A stretch of 64,000 bases of DNA from Cellulosimicrobium cellulans. Lineage in GTDB: Bacteria; Actinomycetota; Actinomycetes; Actinomycetales; Cellulomonadaceae. Both the position numbers and the translations under genes were made by a program. The DNA lies in the NCBI RefSeq assembly GCF_016921195.1, contig NZ_JAFGYF010000001.1, forward strand, positions 992,001 through 1,056,000. Reading direction: 5' to 3'. This document shows, in pieces, positions 9,836 through 19,220 of the stretch (positions are counted from its first letter, which is position 1; every line of letters begins with the position of its first letter). Under the pieces are notes generated by a model, which worked only from the letters and a program-made list of their open reading frames with translations, was not told the DNA's origin and did no database searches.

Positions 9836-9849
9836 CTGAACCGATTCAG
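9836..9849. promoter_or_regulatory. LacI-family-type operator upstream of the mannanase
   Basis: CTGAACCGATTCAG is a 14 bp near-palindrome, symmetric except for one central pair and centred about 92 bp before the mannanase ATG. Its form is that of LacI-family sugar-repressor sites, which have a central CG step in many actinobacterial glycoside hydrolase genes. The repressor gene is not in the window. Confidence 0.55.
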
Positions 9850-9925
9850 CGAGGCGGCGTCCCGCCGAGCACGAGTCTGCCCGCACGAGAACGGGGCCGG
9901 TGCCCTTCTCGCGCGGAGAACGACA

Positions 9926-9941
9926 CCGACCCCGTGGTCGG
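9926..9941 (-). terminator. hairpin downstream of acsA
   Basis: CCGACC (9926-9931) and GGTCGG (9936-9941) form a 6 bp stem with a CCGT loop, 12 nt after the acsA stop on the minus strand. A second imperfect hairpin follows at 9887-9910 (GAGAA/TTCTC with GGGC/GCCC). Together they probably end the acsA transcript before the mannanase promoter. Confidence 0.5.
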
Positions 9942-9952
9942 CGCAGGGCCGG

Positions 9953-11971
9953 TCAGTCCTCCGAGGACGACGGCTTCTGCAGACCGGCCGAGATGAGCTC
10001 CATCACCGACGAGTCCGCGAGGGTCGTCGCGTCGCCGACGGTGCGGTTCTCCGCGACGTCGCGTAGCAGGCGGCGCATGATCTTGCCGGACCGGGTCTTG
10101 GGCAGCTCCGGCACGACGAGGATGCGCTTGGGCTTGGCGATCGGGCCGATCTCCTTGGCCACGTGGTTGCGCAGCTCGGTCTGCACCGCGGCGGCGCCGT
10201 CGGCGTCCGACGCCCGGCTCGCGTGCTCGCCGCGCAGGATGACGAACGCGACGACGGCCTGCCCCGTGAGGTCGTCGCTCGCGCCGACGACCGCGGCCTC
10301 CGCGACGATCTCGTGCGACACGAGCGCCGACTCGATCTCCGTGGTGGACAGGCGGTGGCCCGAGACGTTCATGACGTCGTCGACACGGCCGAGCAGCCAG
10401 ATGTCGCCGTCCTCGTCCTTCTTGGCGCCGTCGCCCGCGAAGTAGATCCCCGGGAAGCGGGACCAGTACGTGTCCTTGAAGCGCTCGAGGTCGCCCCAGA
10501 TGCCGCGCAGCATGGACGGCCAGGGCTCGGAGAGCACGAGGTACCCGCCGCCGCCGTCCGGCACGGAGTGCGCCTCGTCGTCGACGACGTCCGCGACGAT
10601 GCCCGGGAGCGGGACCTGGGCGGAGCCCGGCTTGGCGGCCGTCACGCCGGGGAGCGGGGAGATCATGATCGCGCCGGTCTCGGTCTGCCACCACGTGTCG
10701 ACGATCGGCGTGCGGTCGCCGCCGATGACGCGGCGGTACCACATCCACGCCTCGGGGTTGATGGGCTCGCCCACCGAGCCGAGCACGCGCAGCGAGGACA
10801 GGTCGAACTTCGCCGGGATGTCCTCGCCCCACTTCATGCACGCGCGGATCGCGGTCGGCGCCGTGTAGAGGATCGAGACCTTGTACTTCTCGACGAGCTC
10901 CCACCAGCGGCCCTGGTGCGGGGTGTCGGGCGTGCCCTCGTAGATGACCTGCGTCGCGCCGTTGAGCAGCGGACCGTAGACCACGTAGGAGTGGCCGGTG
11001 ACCCAGCCGATGTCGGCCGTGCACCAGTAGACGTCGGTCTCGGCCTTGAGGTCGAAGACGTTGCGGTGCGTGTACGCGGCCTGGGTGAGGTACCCGCCGG
11101 TCGTGTGCAGGATGCCCTTGGGTTTCCCGGTCGTCCCGGACGTGTAGAGGATGAACAGCGGGTGCTCGGCCTCGACCCACACGGGCGTGTGCGTCGTGTC
11201 GGCCGACTCGAGCGCGTCGTGCCACCACACGTCGCGGCCCTCGGTCCACGCGGTCTCCTGGCCGGTGCGGCGCACGACGAGCACGTGCTCGACCGTCGTC
11301 GGCTCCGCGCCCTCCTTCGGTGCGAGCGCCTCGTCGACCGCGGGCTTGAGCGCGGAGGCCGCGCCGCGGCGGTACCCGCCGTCGGCCGTGATGACGAGCT
11401 TCGCCTCGGCGTCGGCGATGCGGCTGCGCAGCGCGTCGGCCGAGAACCCGCCGAACACTACCGAGTGGGGCGCACCGATCCGCGCGCACGCGAGCATTGC
11501 GACGACAGCCTCGACGACCATCGGCAGGTAGATGACGACGCGGTCGCCGGTCTCGACGCCGAGCGCCGCGAGAGCGTTGGCGGCGCGCGACACGTCGCGC
11601 TGGAGCTCGGCGTACGTGACCGTCCGGGTGTCGCCCGGCTCGCCCTCGAAGTGGATCGCGACCCGGTCGCCCAGACCGGCCTCGACGTGGCGGTCCACCG
11701 CGTTGTACGCGGCGTTGAGCGTGCCGTCCGCGAACCAGCGCGCGACGGGGGCCTGTGACCAGTCGAGCGTCTCGGTGAACGGCGTGCGCCAGGTGACGAG
11801 GTCGTTCGCCTGCCGCGCCCAGAACGCGAGCCGGTCGGCCCGGGCCTCCTCGTAGAGCTCGGGCTTCGCGTTCGCCTGCGCGGCGAACTCCGGGCTCGGC
11901 GGGAAGCTGCGGGTCTCGTGGAGGAGGTTCTCCAGCCCGGGCTGAGCAGTGGTGGACTCGTTCTCTGGCAC
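9953..11971 (-). CDS. acsA: acetyl-CoA synthetase (AMP-forming)
   Basis: The 672-residue ANL-superfamily enzyme activates acetate to acetyl-AMP and then acetyl-CoA in the cytoplasm. It shows the P-loop [13 protein letters not shown], the [10 protein letters not shown] adenine-binding motif, the hinge region [19 protein letters not shown] and the C-terminal [11 protein letters not shown], whose last catalytic lysine is the site acetylated by protein acetyltransferases in homologues. The GTG at 11969-11971 is chosen because a perfect GGAGGT lies 5 nt upstream; the frame stays open upstream but has no such site. Length fits Acs (about 650). A CRP-like site and a TAGACT -10 lie about 110 bp upstream. 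Confidence 0.97.
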   Translation of the reverse strand: MPENESTTAQPGLENLLHETRSFPPSPEFAAQANAKPELYEEARADRLAFWARQANDLVTWRTPFTETLDWSQAPVARWFADGTLNAAYNAVDRHVEAGLGDRVAIHFEGEPGDTRTVTYAELQRDVSRAANALAALGVETGDRVVIYLPMVVEAVVAMLACARIGAPHSVVFGGFSADALRSRIADAEAKLVITADGGYRRGAASALKPAVDEALAPKEGAEPTTVEHVLVVRRTGQETAWTEGRDVWWHDALESADTTHTPVWVEAEHPLFILYTSGTTGKPKGILHTTGGYLTQAAYTHRNVFDLKAETDVYWCTADIGWVTGHSYVVYGPLLNGATQVIYEGTPDTPHQGRWWELVEKYKVSILYTAPTAIRACMKWGEDIPAKFDLSSLRVLGSVGEPINPEAWMWYRRVIGGDRTPIVDTWWQTETGAIMISPLPGVTAAKPGSAQVPLPGIVADVVDDEAHSVPDGGGGYLVLSEPWPSMLRGIWGDLERFKDTYWSRFPGIYFAGDGAKKDEDGDIWLLGRVDDVMNVSGHRLSTTEIESALVSHEIVAEAAVVGASDDLTGQAVVAFVILRGEHASRASDADGAAAVQTELRNHVAKEIGPIAKPKRILVVPELPKTRSGKIMRRLLRDVAENRTVGDATTLADSSVMELISAGLQKPSSSED

Positions 11972-12081
11972 GCTGACCTCCGGTGCGCATCGACTCTGGT
12001 GCGGCGCCCGTGCGTGGGCCGCCGGGGGAGCGGCGGACGCGGGGCGGTCGGCCGCCCACCCTGTGGGCCCCGACCTTCGGG

Positions 12082-12113
12082 AGTCTAGACCTGTTGCGGT
12101 GAGCGCGGTCACA
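12082..12113 (-). promoter_or_regulatory. acsA promoter with CRP/GlxR-like site
   Basis: On the minus strand, TGTGACCGCGCTCACC (12113-12098) fits the TGTGA-N6-TCACA consensus of CRP/GlxR in all but the last base, and TAGACT (12087-12082) is a good -10 box. The CRP-like site overlaps where the -35 would lie. This leaves a leader of about 105 nt before the acsA GTG. cAMP-dependent control of acs is common in bacteria; here it is inferred from the motif only. Confidence 0.6.
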
Positions 12114-12201
12114 GGGTCCACCATTCGGCGGGGCCGCTCGCAAATGTCCCGAGCGTGGACCGCCCGGGCTGCGGTGCCGGGGCCGAGCCGGCGAGCCGGC
12201 G

Positions 12202-13035
12202 TCAGCGCGCCCGGCGCTGGCGGACCGCCTCGTACAGCACGACCGTCGTCGCGCTCGCGGCGTTGAGCGAGCTCGCCGAGCCGAGCATGGGGATGCTCAC
12301 CATGACGTCGCACGCCTCGCGCCAGCCCGCGCTGAGCCCGGTCGTCTCGTTGCCGGTGAGGACGAGCGTCGGGCCGGTGAGGTCGTGCTCGGCGAGCTCG
12401 ACGTCGCCGTGCTCGTCGGTGCCCACGAGGGTGAGGGGGACGCCGGCGGCGCGCCGCGCCGCGACCCAGTCCAGCACCTCGCGCCCGGACGGGACGCGCA
12501 CGGTCGGCACGGAGAAGATCGAGCCGGTGCTCGCGCGGACGGCGCGCGGGTCGTACGGGTCGGCGGCGTGCCCGGCGACGATCAGCCCGCCGCCTCCGAA
12601 CGCGTCGAGCGAGCGCGCGACGGTCCCGATGTTGCCGGGGCTGTTCGGCCGGTCGAGCACGACGCCGAGGAAGGCGGCAGCGTCCCCCTCCACGCGGCGA
12701 CCCGCGTCGAGGCGCCCCAGGTCGTCCGGCGGCGTCGCGACGACGGCGAGGAGCTCGGGTGCGTCGTCCTCCTTGCCGCCGAGCTCACGCAGCAGCTCCG
12801 AGGACACGGCGAACCGCTTCGTGCGGACGCGGTCGAGCATCGCGTGCGCCCAGCTCGACAGCGACCGGTCGGCGTCGACGAGCCACGTCCGCACGGTCCA
12901 GCCCGACTCGACCGCGAGCGTGATCGGGCGCACCCCCTGGACGACCATCTCGCCTGCTCGGTGGCGCTTGGTGCGGTTGCTGAGCAGCGCCTCCCACTGC
13001 TGGAACGTGGCGTTGCGGGTCGTGACGCGCTGCAC
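12202..13035 (-). CDS. TrmH/SpoU-family RNA 2'-O-methyltransferase
   Basis: The 277-residue SPOUT-class protein has the knot motifs [32 protein letters not shown] and [22 protein letters not shown], which form the S-adenosylmethionine-binding trefoil. A substrate-binding region lies at the N-terminus. In motif 2 the usual GNEGxG reads GNETTG. The family methylates ribose 2'-OH in tRNA or rRNA; the target base is not predictable. The gene starts 3 bp after the malic enzyme stop, so they are co-transcribed. Confidence 0.88.
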   Translation of the reverse strand: MQRVTTRNATFQQWEALLSNRTKRHRAGEMVVQGVRPITLAVESGWTVRTWLVDADRSLSSWAHAMLDRVRTKRFAVSSELLRELGGKEDDAPELLAVVATPPDDLGRLDAGRRVEGDAAAFLGVVLDRPNSPGNIGTVARSLDAFGGGGLIVAGHAADPYDPRAVRASTGSIFSVPTVRVPSGREVLDWVAARRAAGVPLTLVGTDEHGDVELAEHDLTGPTLVLTGNETTGLSAGWREACDVMVSIPMLGSASSLNAASATTVVLYEAVRQRRAR

Positions 13036-13038
13036 GGG

Positions 13039-14496
13039 TCAGGCCCCCGGGGTGGTGGTCGTCGCGACGCGCGGGAGGCCGCCGGTGAGCGCGGCCGGCT
13101 CGGCGGCGTCGGCCTCGCGCGCGGCCCGCTCGACGGCGGCGGCGACGAGCGTCGTCACCTCGGGGTTGAACACGCTCGGGATGATGTAGGTGGGGTTGAG
13201 CTGGTCCTCGTGGATCGCGGACGCGAGGGCGCGCGCCGCCGCGAGCAGCATCCCGTCGGTGATGCGGTGCGACTGCGCGTCGAGCAGCCCGCGGAACACG
13301 CCGGGGAACGCGAGGACGTTGTTGATCTGGTTGGCGAAGTCGGAGCGCCCGGTGCCGACGATCGCCGCGTGCCGCGCCGCCTCGACCGGGTCGACCTCGG
13401 GCCGCGGGTTCGCCATCGCGAAGACGACGGCGCCGGGCGCCATGCGTGCGACGTCGTCGCCCGTGAGGACGTCCGGGGCGGAGACGCCGATGAACACGTC
13501 CGCGTCCACGACGGCCTCGCGCAGCGTCCCGGTGACGCGCCGCGGGTTCGTGTTGGCGGCCGTCCACGCGAGCGACGGCGACAACCCCGGTCGCGCCGGG
13601 TGGACGACGCCCTCGATGTCGGCGACGACGACGTCGTGCGCGCCTGCCGCGAGGAGCAGCTTGAGCACCGCGGTCCCGGCCGCACCGGCACCCGAGAGGA
13701 CGATGCGCACGTCCGGCAGGTCCTTGCCCACGACGTTGAGCGCGTTCGTCAGCGCCGCGAGAGCGACGATCGCCGTGCCGTGCTGGTCGTCGTGGAACAC
13801 GGGGATGTCGAGCTCGGCGCGCAGACGGGCCTCGATCTCGAAGCACCGCGGCGCGGAGATGTCCTCGAGGTTGATGCCTGCGAACACGGGCGCGATGGCC
13901 TTGACCGTGCGCACGATCTCCTCGACGTCGGTCGTGTCGAGCGCGATCGGGAACGCGTCGATGTCCGCGAACCGCTTGAAGAGCGCGGCCTTTCCCTCCA
14001 TGACCGGCAGCGAGGCGAGCGGCCCGATGTCGCCCAGCCCGAGCACGGCCGACCCGTCGGTGACCACCGCGATGGTGTTGCGCTTGATCGTGAGGCGGCG
14101 CGCGTCGTCGGGCTTGGCCGCGATGGCCTCGCACACGCGTGCGACGCCGGGCGTGTAGATCATCGACAGGTCGTCGCGGTTGCGGATCGGCACCTTGGAG
14201 TCGATCTGGAGCTTGCCCCCCAGGTGCAGGAGGAACGTGCGGTCGGAGACGCGGTCGACGACGACACCCGGCAGCGCGCGCAGCGCGTCGACGATCTGCC
14301 CGGCGTGCTCCTCGCCACGGGTGGCGACGGTCACGTCGACCGTGATGCGCTCGTGGCCCGACGCCGTGACGTCGAGCGCGGACACGATGCCGCCGGTGTG
14401 CTCGATCGCCGTCGTCAGCTCGCTCACGGCGGTGGGGCGCGCCTCGACCTGGAGGCGGACGGTGATGGAGGAGGAGACACTCGGCGCTGACGTCAT
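13039..14496 (-). CDS. NAD(P)-dependent malic enzyme with N-terminal ACT domain
   Basis: The 485-residue enzyme oxidatively decarboxylates malate to pyruvate. Residues 1-85 form an ACT-like domain (ITVRLQVEARPTAVSELTTAIEHTGGI), a possible amino-acid or metabolite sensor. The catalytic part has the substrate motif MIYTPGVARVCEAIA, the metal site in FEIEARLRAELDIPVFHDDQHGTA, the Rossmann motif LSGAGAAGTAVLKLLL and FANQINNVLAFPGVFRGLLD. It lacks the C-terminal phosphotransacetylase domain of the longer MaeB type. GATACT lies 7 nt before the ATG, pointing to a leaderless message. Confidence 0.93.
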   Translation of the reverse strand: MTSAPSVSSSITVRLQVEARPTAVSELTTAIEHTGGIVSALDVTASGHERITVDVTVATRGEEHAGQIVDALRALPGVVVDRVSDRTFLLHLGGKLQIDSKVPIRNRDDLSMIYTPGVARVCEAIAAKPDDARRLTIKRNTIAVVTDGSAVLGLGDIGPLASLPVMEGKAALFKRFADIDAFPIALDTTDVEEIVRTVKAIAPVFAGINLEDISAPRCFEIEARLRAELDIPVFHDDQHGTAIVALAALTNALNVVGKDLPDVRIVLSGAGAAGTAVLKLLLAAGAHDVVVADIEGVVHPARPGLSPSLAWTAANTNPRRVTGTLREAVVDADVFIGVSAPDVLTGDDVARMAPGAVVFAMANPRPEVDPVEAARHAAIVGTGRSDFANQINNVLAFPGVFRGLLDAQSHRITDGMLLAAARALASAIHEDQLNPTYIIPSVFNPEVTTLVAAAVERAAREADAAEPAALTGGLPRVATTTTPGA

Positions 14497-14891
14497 GGGC
14501 TCCAGTATCGCGCGGCGACCAGGCGCCCGGCGCGACGACGGCGCCCCTTGCGGAGCGCCGTCCCGCCAGCATCGCGGCGGCTATCAGGCGTGCAACCGTG
14601 TCCGCTGCAACGGTGCGAGGTGGCCGTCGTGGCCGGGTCTCGTCCGGTCAGCGAGTCCCTACGTGGACTGCCTGCGCGTGGGTACCGCCGCGATGCTGTT
14701 GTCCCTCCATGACAGCCCGGGCGGTCGGCGAGCGCAACCGTTCCGCGGGGACTTCCACACCGTGTTCTACCGGCGTTCGAACGGCTCGGAGCGGTTGGTC
14801 CGGGAGGTCCGGAAAGGGCCTTTCGGCGGGCGTCGCGGCCCGTCTCGCGACCCGTCTCCGGCTCGTCTCGTGGCCTCGGAGCCGGCCCCGG
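14497..14891. other. 395 bp gap with no recognised gene
   Basis: Apart from the malic enzyme -10 (14504-14509), no gene is supported. The stretch looks less GC-rich than its flanks and has near-repeats TGCAACCGT and TGCAACGGT (14590-14615) and a GAAAGGGCCTTTC palindrome near 14813-14825. A plus-strand frame from 14693 (MLLSLHDSPGG) runs through it but shows no family, no ribosome site and no natural end. It may be a decayed gene. Confidence 0.5.
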
Positions 14892-15713
14892 TCAGCCGCG
14901 GCTGCGACGGCGCAGCGCGCGCCACACGACGCACGCCACCACCCCGAGCGCGACGACGCCCGCCGCGGCGAGGGCCGGCGTCGACCCGGCAAGGTGCGAC
15001 CGCAGCGCGACGGGCTTGGAGAACGTCAGGGCACCCCAGCCGTGCTCCGCGGCGAGCCGGCGCAGCGTCCGGTCGGGGTTGACCACGAACGCGTGCCCGA
15101 CGGCACCGAGCATGGGGGCGTCCGTCACGGAGTCGGAGTAGGCGTAGCTCGCGGCGAGGTCGTACCCCTCCCGCTCGGCGAGCTCGCGGATCGCGACGGC
15201 CTTGTTCTCGCCGTACGCGTAGAAGTCGATCGCGCCCGTGTACCGGCCGTCCTGGACCGCCATGCGGGACGAGATCGCGTGGTCAGCCCCGAGCACCGCC
15301 GCAATGGGCTCGACGACCTCGCTCCCGGACGCGGACACGATGACGACGTCGTGCCCGTGCTCGTGGTGGGACTCGATGAGCTCGACCGCCTCCGCGTAGA
15401 CGACGGGGTCGATGTGCTCGTGCAGCGTCTCCTCGACGATGCGCGACACCGTGGCCACGTCCCACCCGGTCACGAGGCTGGAAAGGTGCGCGCGCATGCG
15501 CTCGGTCTGGTCCGCGTCGGCCCCGCCGACCATGAAGAGGAAGTGCGCGTAGGCGCTGCGCAGCACGTCCCCGCGGTTGATGAGCCCGCCCGCGAAGAAC
15601 GGCCGGGAGAACGCCGCGGCCGACGACGTCGCGATGATCGTCTTGTCCAGGTCGAAGAACGCGGCGACCCGGCCGGCGCGCGGCGGGTCCGTCGGGTCCG
15701 GGAGCGGGGTCAC
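14892..15713 (-). CDS. HAD-IB family phosphatase (SerB-like) with C-terminal membrane anchor
   Basis: The 273-residue HAD hydrolase has the nucleophile motif DLDKT at 21-25 (FFDLDKTIIATSSAAAF), the motif II serine in VVIVSASGSE and motif III/IV in ENKAVAIREL and YSDSVTDAPML. A C-terminal hydrophobic segment (AAAGVVALGVVACVVW) should anchor it in the membrane. Actinobacterial homologues sit beside ssd-tad, as here, where the gene is divergent from ssd. The GTG at 15713 is preceded by TAGGCT (15726-15721) with 7 nt between, suggesting a leaderless mRNA. Substrate is unknown; phosphoserine or a lysophospholipid-type ester are possibilities. Confidence 0.85.
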   Translation of the reverse strand: MTPLPDPTDPPRAGRVAAFFDLDKTIIATSSAAAFSRPFFAGGLINRGDVLRSAYAHFLFMVGGADADQTERMRAHLSSLVTGWDVATVSRIVEETLHEHIDPVVYAEAVELIESHHEHGHDVVIVSASGSEVVEPIAAVLGADHAISSRMAVQDGRYTGAIDFYAYGENKAVAIRELAEREGYDLAASYAYSDSVTDAPMLGAVGHAFVVNPDRTLRRLAAEHGWGALTFSKPVALRSHLAGSTPALAAAGVVALGVVACVVWRALRRRSRG

Positions 15714-15861
15714 GGTCGCGAGCCTAGCCGCGGATCGTGGCCGTCCACAGGAGCGCTCGCCGGGGCAGCCGCCCACAGGTCACGCATGCGGCCCGACGAC
15801 GTCCGGCCGGTGAGGGCAAGGTGGGGCGCCGGTCGGTCGACGGGCAGCGGGGGAGGACGCG

Positions 15862-16578
15862 ATGGGCGGAGCGGTCGTGGCGGTGGTCGGAGCGCGCGGC
15901 GGGGCGGGGGCGAGCGTCGTCGCGGCCTCGCTCGCGCGCGCGGTGGCACGGCGCCGCGCGCCCACCTGCCTGGTCGATCTCGCGCTCGCGGGTGGTGGCC
16001 TCGACGTGCTCCTCGGCATCGAGCAGGACCCCGGGGTGCGCTGGCCCGACCTCGCCGACGCGCGCGGCCGGCTCGACGGCGAGGACCTCCTCGCGCGCCT
16101 GCCGCGGTGGGGCACGGTCCCGGTCGTCAGCACCGAGCGCGGCGGCGGCCCGGAGCACGCGGCGCTCGCGGACGTCGTGGCGGCGCTCGCCGAGGTGACG
16201 TCAGCGCGGTCGGGGGTGCTCGTGCTCGACGTCGACCGCGCCGCGACCGGGTCGGGCGCGGCCGGCGCGGGGCTTCTCGGGGTATGCGACGAGGTGCTGG
16301 TCGTGACGCCGCTCGACGTGGCCGGGGTCGCGGGCGCCGCGGCGGTGCGCGACCGGCTCGCCGGTCCGGCGGCGCTCGTCCTGCGCAGGCCGGCCCCGGG
16401 GCGGTTGTCCGGCGACGAGGTCGCGGACGCCGTCGGGCTCGAGGTCGCCACGACCGTCGGCTGGGACCGGGCGCTCGCCGGAGCGATCGAGCGCGGTCAG
16501 GGTCCGTGCGTCGGTCGGGGACCGGCCGTGCGCGCCGGCCGAGAGCTCGCGGCGCGCTACGTGGGGAGCGGTCGGTGA
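15862..16578 (+). CDS. ssd: septum-site-determining/CpaE-like P-loop ATPase
   Basis: The 238-residue MinD/CpaE-family protein has a deviant Walker A, VVGARGGAGASVVAASLARAV. It lacks the final Lys-Thr/Ser, having Ala-Ser instead. VLVLDVDRA is the Walker B region. It heads the Flp pilus cluster and overlaps tadA by 4 bp (GTGA), so the proteins are translationally coupled. In the tad system CpaE-like proteins place the pilus machinery; the actinobacterial version was named Ssd for its effect on septation. At 238 aa it is shorter than mycobacterial Ssd and lacks an N-terminal receiver-like part. ATG at 15862 follows GGGGGAGG. Confidence 0.85.
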   Translation: MGGAVVAVVGARGGAGASVVAASLARAVARRRAPTCLVDLALAGGGLDVLLGIEQDPGVRWPDLADARGRLDGEDLLARLPRWGTVPVVSTERGGGPEHAALADVVAALAEVTSARSGVLVLDVDRAATGSGAAGAGLLGVCDEVLVVTPLDVAGVAGAAAVRDRLAGPAALVLRRPAPGRLSGDEVADAVGLEVATTVGWDRALAGAIERGQGPCVGRGPAVRAGRELAARYVGSGR

Positions 16579-17849
16579 GCGGGCGCGACCCGGCCCCGGA
16601 CCGTCCCGGACGGGGACGCGGCCCGCTGCTCGACGGCGTCCGGGACCGCCTCGTGCGGGCCGGCGCCGAGCCGGGAGCGGGCTCGGGGGCGGGGTCCGAC
16701 GACGCGGCCGTCGCCGACGCGCTGCGGGCGTCCGGGCGCGTGCTCGGCACGACGGCCCTGCGGGAGCTGACGCGCGCGGCGCACGCGGAGATCTTCGGCG
16801 CCGGACCGCTCCAGCGGTACCTCGACGAGCCGGGCGTGACCGACGTGCTCGTCAACGGGTCGGACGAGGTCTGGGTCGACCGCGGGGCCGGTCTGGAACG
16901 GGTCGTGGTCCCGCTCGGCGGGCCGGAGGCCGTGCGGGCGCTCGCGGTGCGGCTCGCCGCCGCAGGCGGGCAGCGCCTCGACGACGCGTCGCCCGTGGTC
17001 GACGCGCGGCTCCCGGACGGGACACGCCTGCACGCCGTGGTGGCGCCCGTGTGCGAGACGGGGGCCGTGATCTCGCTGCGCGTGCTGCGGACGCGGACGT
17101 TCGGGCTGGCCGACCTCGTCGCGTCCGGCACGGTCCCGCGCGCCTGGGAGCCGGTCCTGCGCGGGCTCGTCGCGCGGCGTGCCAGCGTCCTCGTCTCGGG
17201 CGGGACCGGCACCGGCAAGACGACGCTGCTCGCCGCGCTGCTCGCCCTCGTCCCGCCCGACGAGCGCATCGTCTGCGTGGAGGAGGCGCGCGAGCTCGAC
17301 CCGGACCACCCGCACGTCGTCCCGCTCACCGCGCGCCGGGCGAACGTCGAGGGCGCCGGCGGCGTCGACCTCGCCGACCTCGTGCGCGCAGCGCTGCGGA
17401 TGCGCCCCGACCGCATCGTGCTGGGCGAGTGCCGCGGGGCGGAGGTCCGCGAGGTGCTCATGGCGCTCAACACCGGTCACGAGGGCGGGCTCGCGACCAT
17501 CCACGCCAACGACGTCGAGGTGATCCCGGCCCGGCTCGAGGCGCTGGCGGCGCTCGCGGGCATGGACCGCGCCGCCGTGGCAGCACAGGCGGTCGGCGGG
17601 CTCGACGTCGTGCTGCACCTGCGCCGCGTGCGCGTCGGCGGCACGACCCGGCGCGTGCTCGCCCAGGTCGGGGTCGTGCGGGGCGACCCCCGGACGGGTC
17701 TCCGGGTCGACGTCGCGGGCTCGTGGGACGGGGCGCCGGGCCCCAGCGACGGTTCCTCCGACGGCGACGACCGCAGCGGCACCGAGCCGGTCGCGGGCCC
17801 GGCCTGGGACGAGGTCGCGGCGCGGTGGTGCGACGTGAGGCGCGCGTGA
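16575..17849 (+). CDS. tadA: TadA/CpaF-type secretion ATPase
   Basis: The 424-residue hexameric ATPase powers Flp pilus assembly. Motifs seen are VLVSGGTGTGKTTLLAALLA (Walker A, around residue 212), the Asp box CVEEARELDPDHPHVV, the RMRPDRIVLGECRG Walker B region and the His box HEGGLATIHAND. The GTG start at 16575 overlaps the ssd stop (GTGA), and the gene's own stop overlaps tadB in the same way. The C-terminal 45 residues are Gly/Ser/Asp-rich and probably disordered. Confidence 0.95.
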   Translation: MSGRDPAPDRPGRGRGPLLDGVRDRLVRAGAEPGAGSGAGSDDAAVADALRASGRVLGTTALRELTRAAHAEIFGAGPLQRYLDEPGVTDVLVNGSDEVWVDRGAGLERVVVPLGGPEAVRALAVRLAAAGGQRLDDASPVVDARLPDGTRLHAVVAPVCETGAVISLRVLRTRTFGLADLVASGTVPRAWEPVLRGLVARRASVLVSGGTGTGKTTLLAALLALVPPDERIVCVEEARELDPDHPHVVPLTARRANVEGAGGVDLADLVRAALRMRPDRIVLGECRGAEVREVLMALNTGHEGGLATIHANDVEVIPARLEALAALAGMDRAAVAAQAVGGLDVVLHLRRVRVGGTTRRVLAQVGVVRGDPRTGLRVDVAGSWDGAPGPSDGSSDGDDRSGTEPVAGPAWDEVAARWCDVRRA

Positions 17850-18496
17850 CGGTCCTCGTGGGTGTCCTCGTCGGGGCCGCGGTCTGGTGCTCGGCGGCGC
17901 AGGGCGGGCGCCGTGCACGCAGCGTCGTCCGCACCTCGCCGCCGCGGCCCGGGCGATCCGCGTTCCTGCGGCGCCGGTCCCAGGCTCGGGCGGTGCCGGA
18001 GCTGGTGCGCGTCGTCGTGACGCAGGTGGGATCGCTCCTGCGGTCCGGGGCCGCACCTGGGGTCGCCTGGGAGCGGGCGGTCGGGGTGCGGGTCGACGCC
18101 GCGGGCGTCCCTTGGGTCGCCGAGCTCGCGCCGCACGTGGGCGGGCCCGCGACGGCGCGGGCCCTCGTGGCGGCGTGCCGGCTGGCGCTCGAGGTGGGCG
18201 CGCCGCTCGCCTCCGTGCTCGACGAGGTCGCGGCCTCGGTGGCGGCGGACGCCGAGGCCCGCGCCGAGCGGGACGCGGCGCTCGCCGGACCCCGGGCGAC
18301 CGCACGCGTGCTCCTGTGGCTCCCGGCGGTCGGTGTGCTGCTGGGCTACGTCCTCGGTGCGGACCCGCTCGGTACTGCCACCGACGGCGGTCTCGGGACG
18401 GCCGGGGTCCTGCTCGGGCTCGTGCTCCTGCTCGCGGGTCGCACCTGGTCTGGGCGCCTCGTCGAACGGGCACGCAGCGCGGGGGACGACCGGTGA
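17846..18496 (+). CDS. tadB: TadB-like inner-membrane platform protein
   Basis: The 216-residue protein has an N-terminal helix (VLVGVLVGAAVWCSA), a GspF/T2SSF cytoplasmic domain (LVRVVVTQVGSLLRSGAAPGVAW ... LALEVGAPLASVLDEVA) and two C-terminal helices. With TadC it should form the membrane platform on which TadA works. It starts at GTG 17846 with a 4 bp overlap with tadA and ends with a 4 bp overlap with tadC. It is shorter than proteobacterial TadB, as usual in actinobacteria. Confidence 0.85.
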   Translation: MTVLVGVLVGAAVWCSAAQGGRRARSVVRTSPPRPGRSAFLRRRSQARAVPELVRVVVTQVGSLLRSGAAPGVAWERAVGVRVDAAGVPWVAELAPHVGGPATARALVAACRLALEVGAPLASVLDEVAASVAADAEARAERDAALAGPRATARVLLWLPAVGVLLGYVLGADPLGTATDGGLGTAGVLLGLVLLLAGRTWSGRLVERARSAGDDR

Positions 18497-19110
18497 CCGC
18501 GCTCCTGGTGGCGGCTTGGATCCTGGCGGCGACCGCGCCGTGGTGGGTGGCGCGGGCGGCCGTCGCGCGACGGGCCACCGCGGTGTCGCGGCGTGCAAAG
18601 AGCACGGCCGGCCGCCCTGACTGGACGTGGGATGAGGGGGAGGTACCGGGCGGAGGCCGTGTGCGCACGGAAGATACCGGGCCCCTCGAGACGGGCGTGC
18701 TCCTCGAGCTCCTCGCGGCGGCGGTCCGCTCGGGCGCGGCCGTCCCGCGTGCCCTGGACGTGGTCGGGTCGTGCGTCGGTGGTCGGGAGGGTGCCGGCCT
18801 GCGGGCCGCGGGCGCTGCCCTCCTCCTGGGCGCGTCGTGGGACACCGCCTGGGCGACGGCGCCACCGCGGCTCGCGGTCGTGCAGCGCGCGCTGCGTCCG
18901 GCATGGCTGCACGGCGCGGCCCCCGCGCCCGCGCTGCGGGCCGCGGCGCAGGCGTCGCGACAGGACCGGACCGCCGCGGCCAAGGCCGCCGCGGCGCGGC
19001 TCGCCGTGCACCTCGTCCTCCCGCTCGGCGTGTGCTTCCTCCCGGCGTTCGTGCTCGTCGGCCTCGTGCCCGTCCTCGTCTCGCTGGGGTCGGGTCTCCT
19101 TGGCAGGTAG
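18493..19110 (+). CDS. tadC: TadC-like inner-membrane platform protein
   Basis: The 205-residue membrane protein has an N-terminal helix, a GspF-like domain (LLELLAAAVRSGAAVPRALDVVG) and a C-terminal hydrophobic region (LPLGVCFLPAFVLVGLVPVLVSLG). The GTG at 18493 overlaps the tadB stop. It is the last gene of the first half of the tad cluster; the phosphotransferase gene separates it from the pilin genes. Confidence 0.83.
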   Translation: MTALLVAAWILAATAPWWVARAAVARRATAVSRRAKSTAGRPDWTWDEGEVPGGGRVRTEDTGPLETGVLLELLAAAVRSGAAVPRALDVVGSCVGGREGAGLRAAGAALLLGASWDTAWATAPPRLAVVQRALRPAWLHGAAPAPALRAAAQASRQDRTAAAKAAAARLAVHLVLPLGVCFLPAFVLVGLVPVLVSLGSGLLGR

Positions 19111-19220
19111 TCGACGCGAAGGGCCGGACGGCTGCGCTGACGTCGTGCGGACCCGTGCCCCCCACGAGACCGAGGAGGAGTGCGGGGACCTGCCGGCGGG
19201 CCGCTCGCTACCGTTGCTGC

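Noticed and set aside
14770-14800. GTTCGAAC resembling a tRNA T-loop
   Set aside because: The flanking bases do not form a T-stem, and no anticodon or acceptor arm can be folded.
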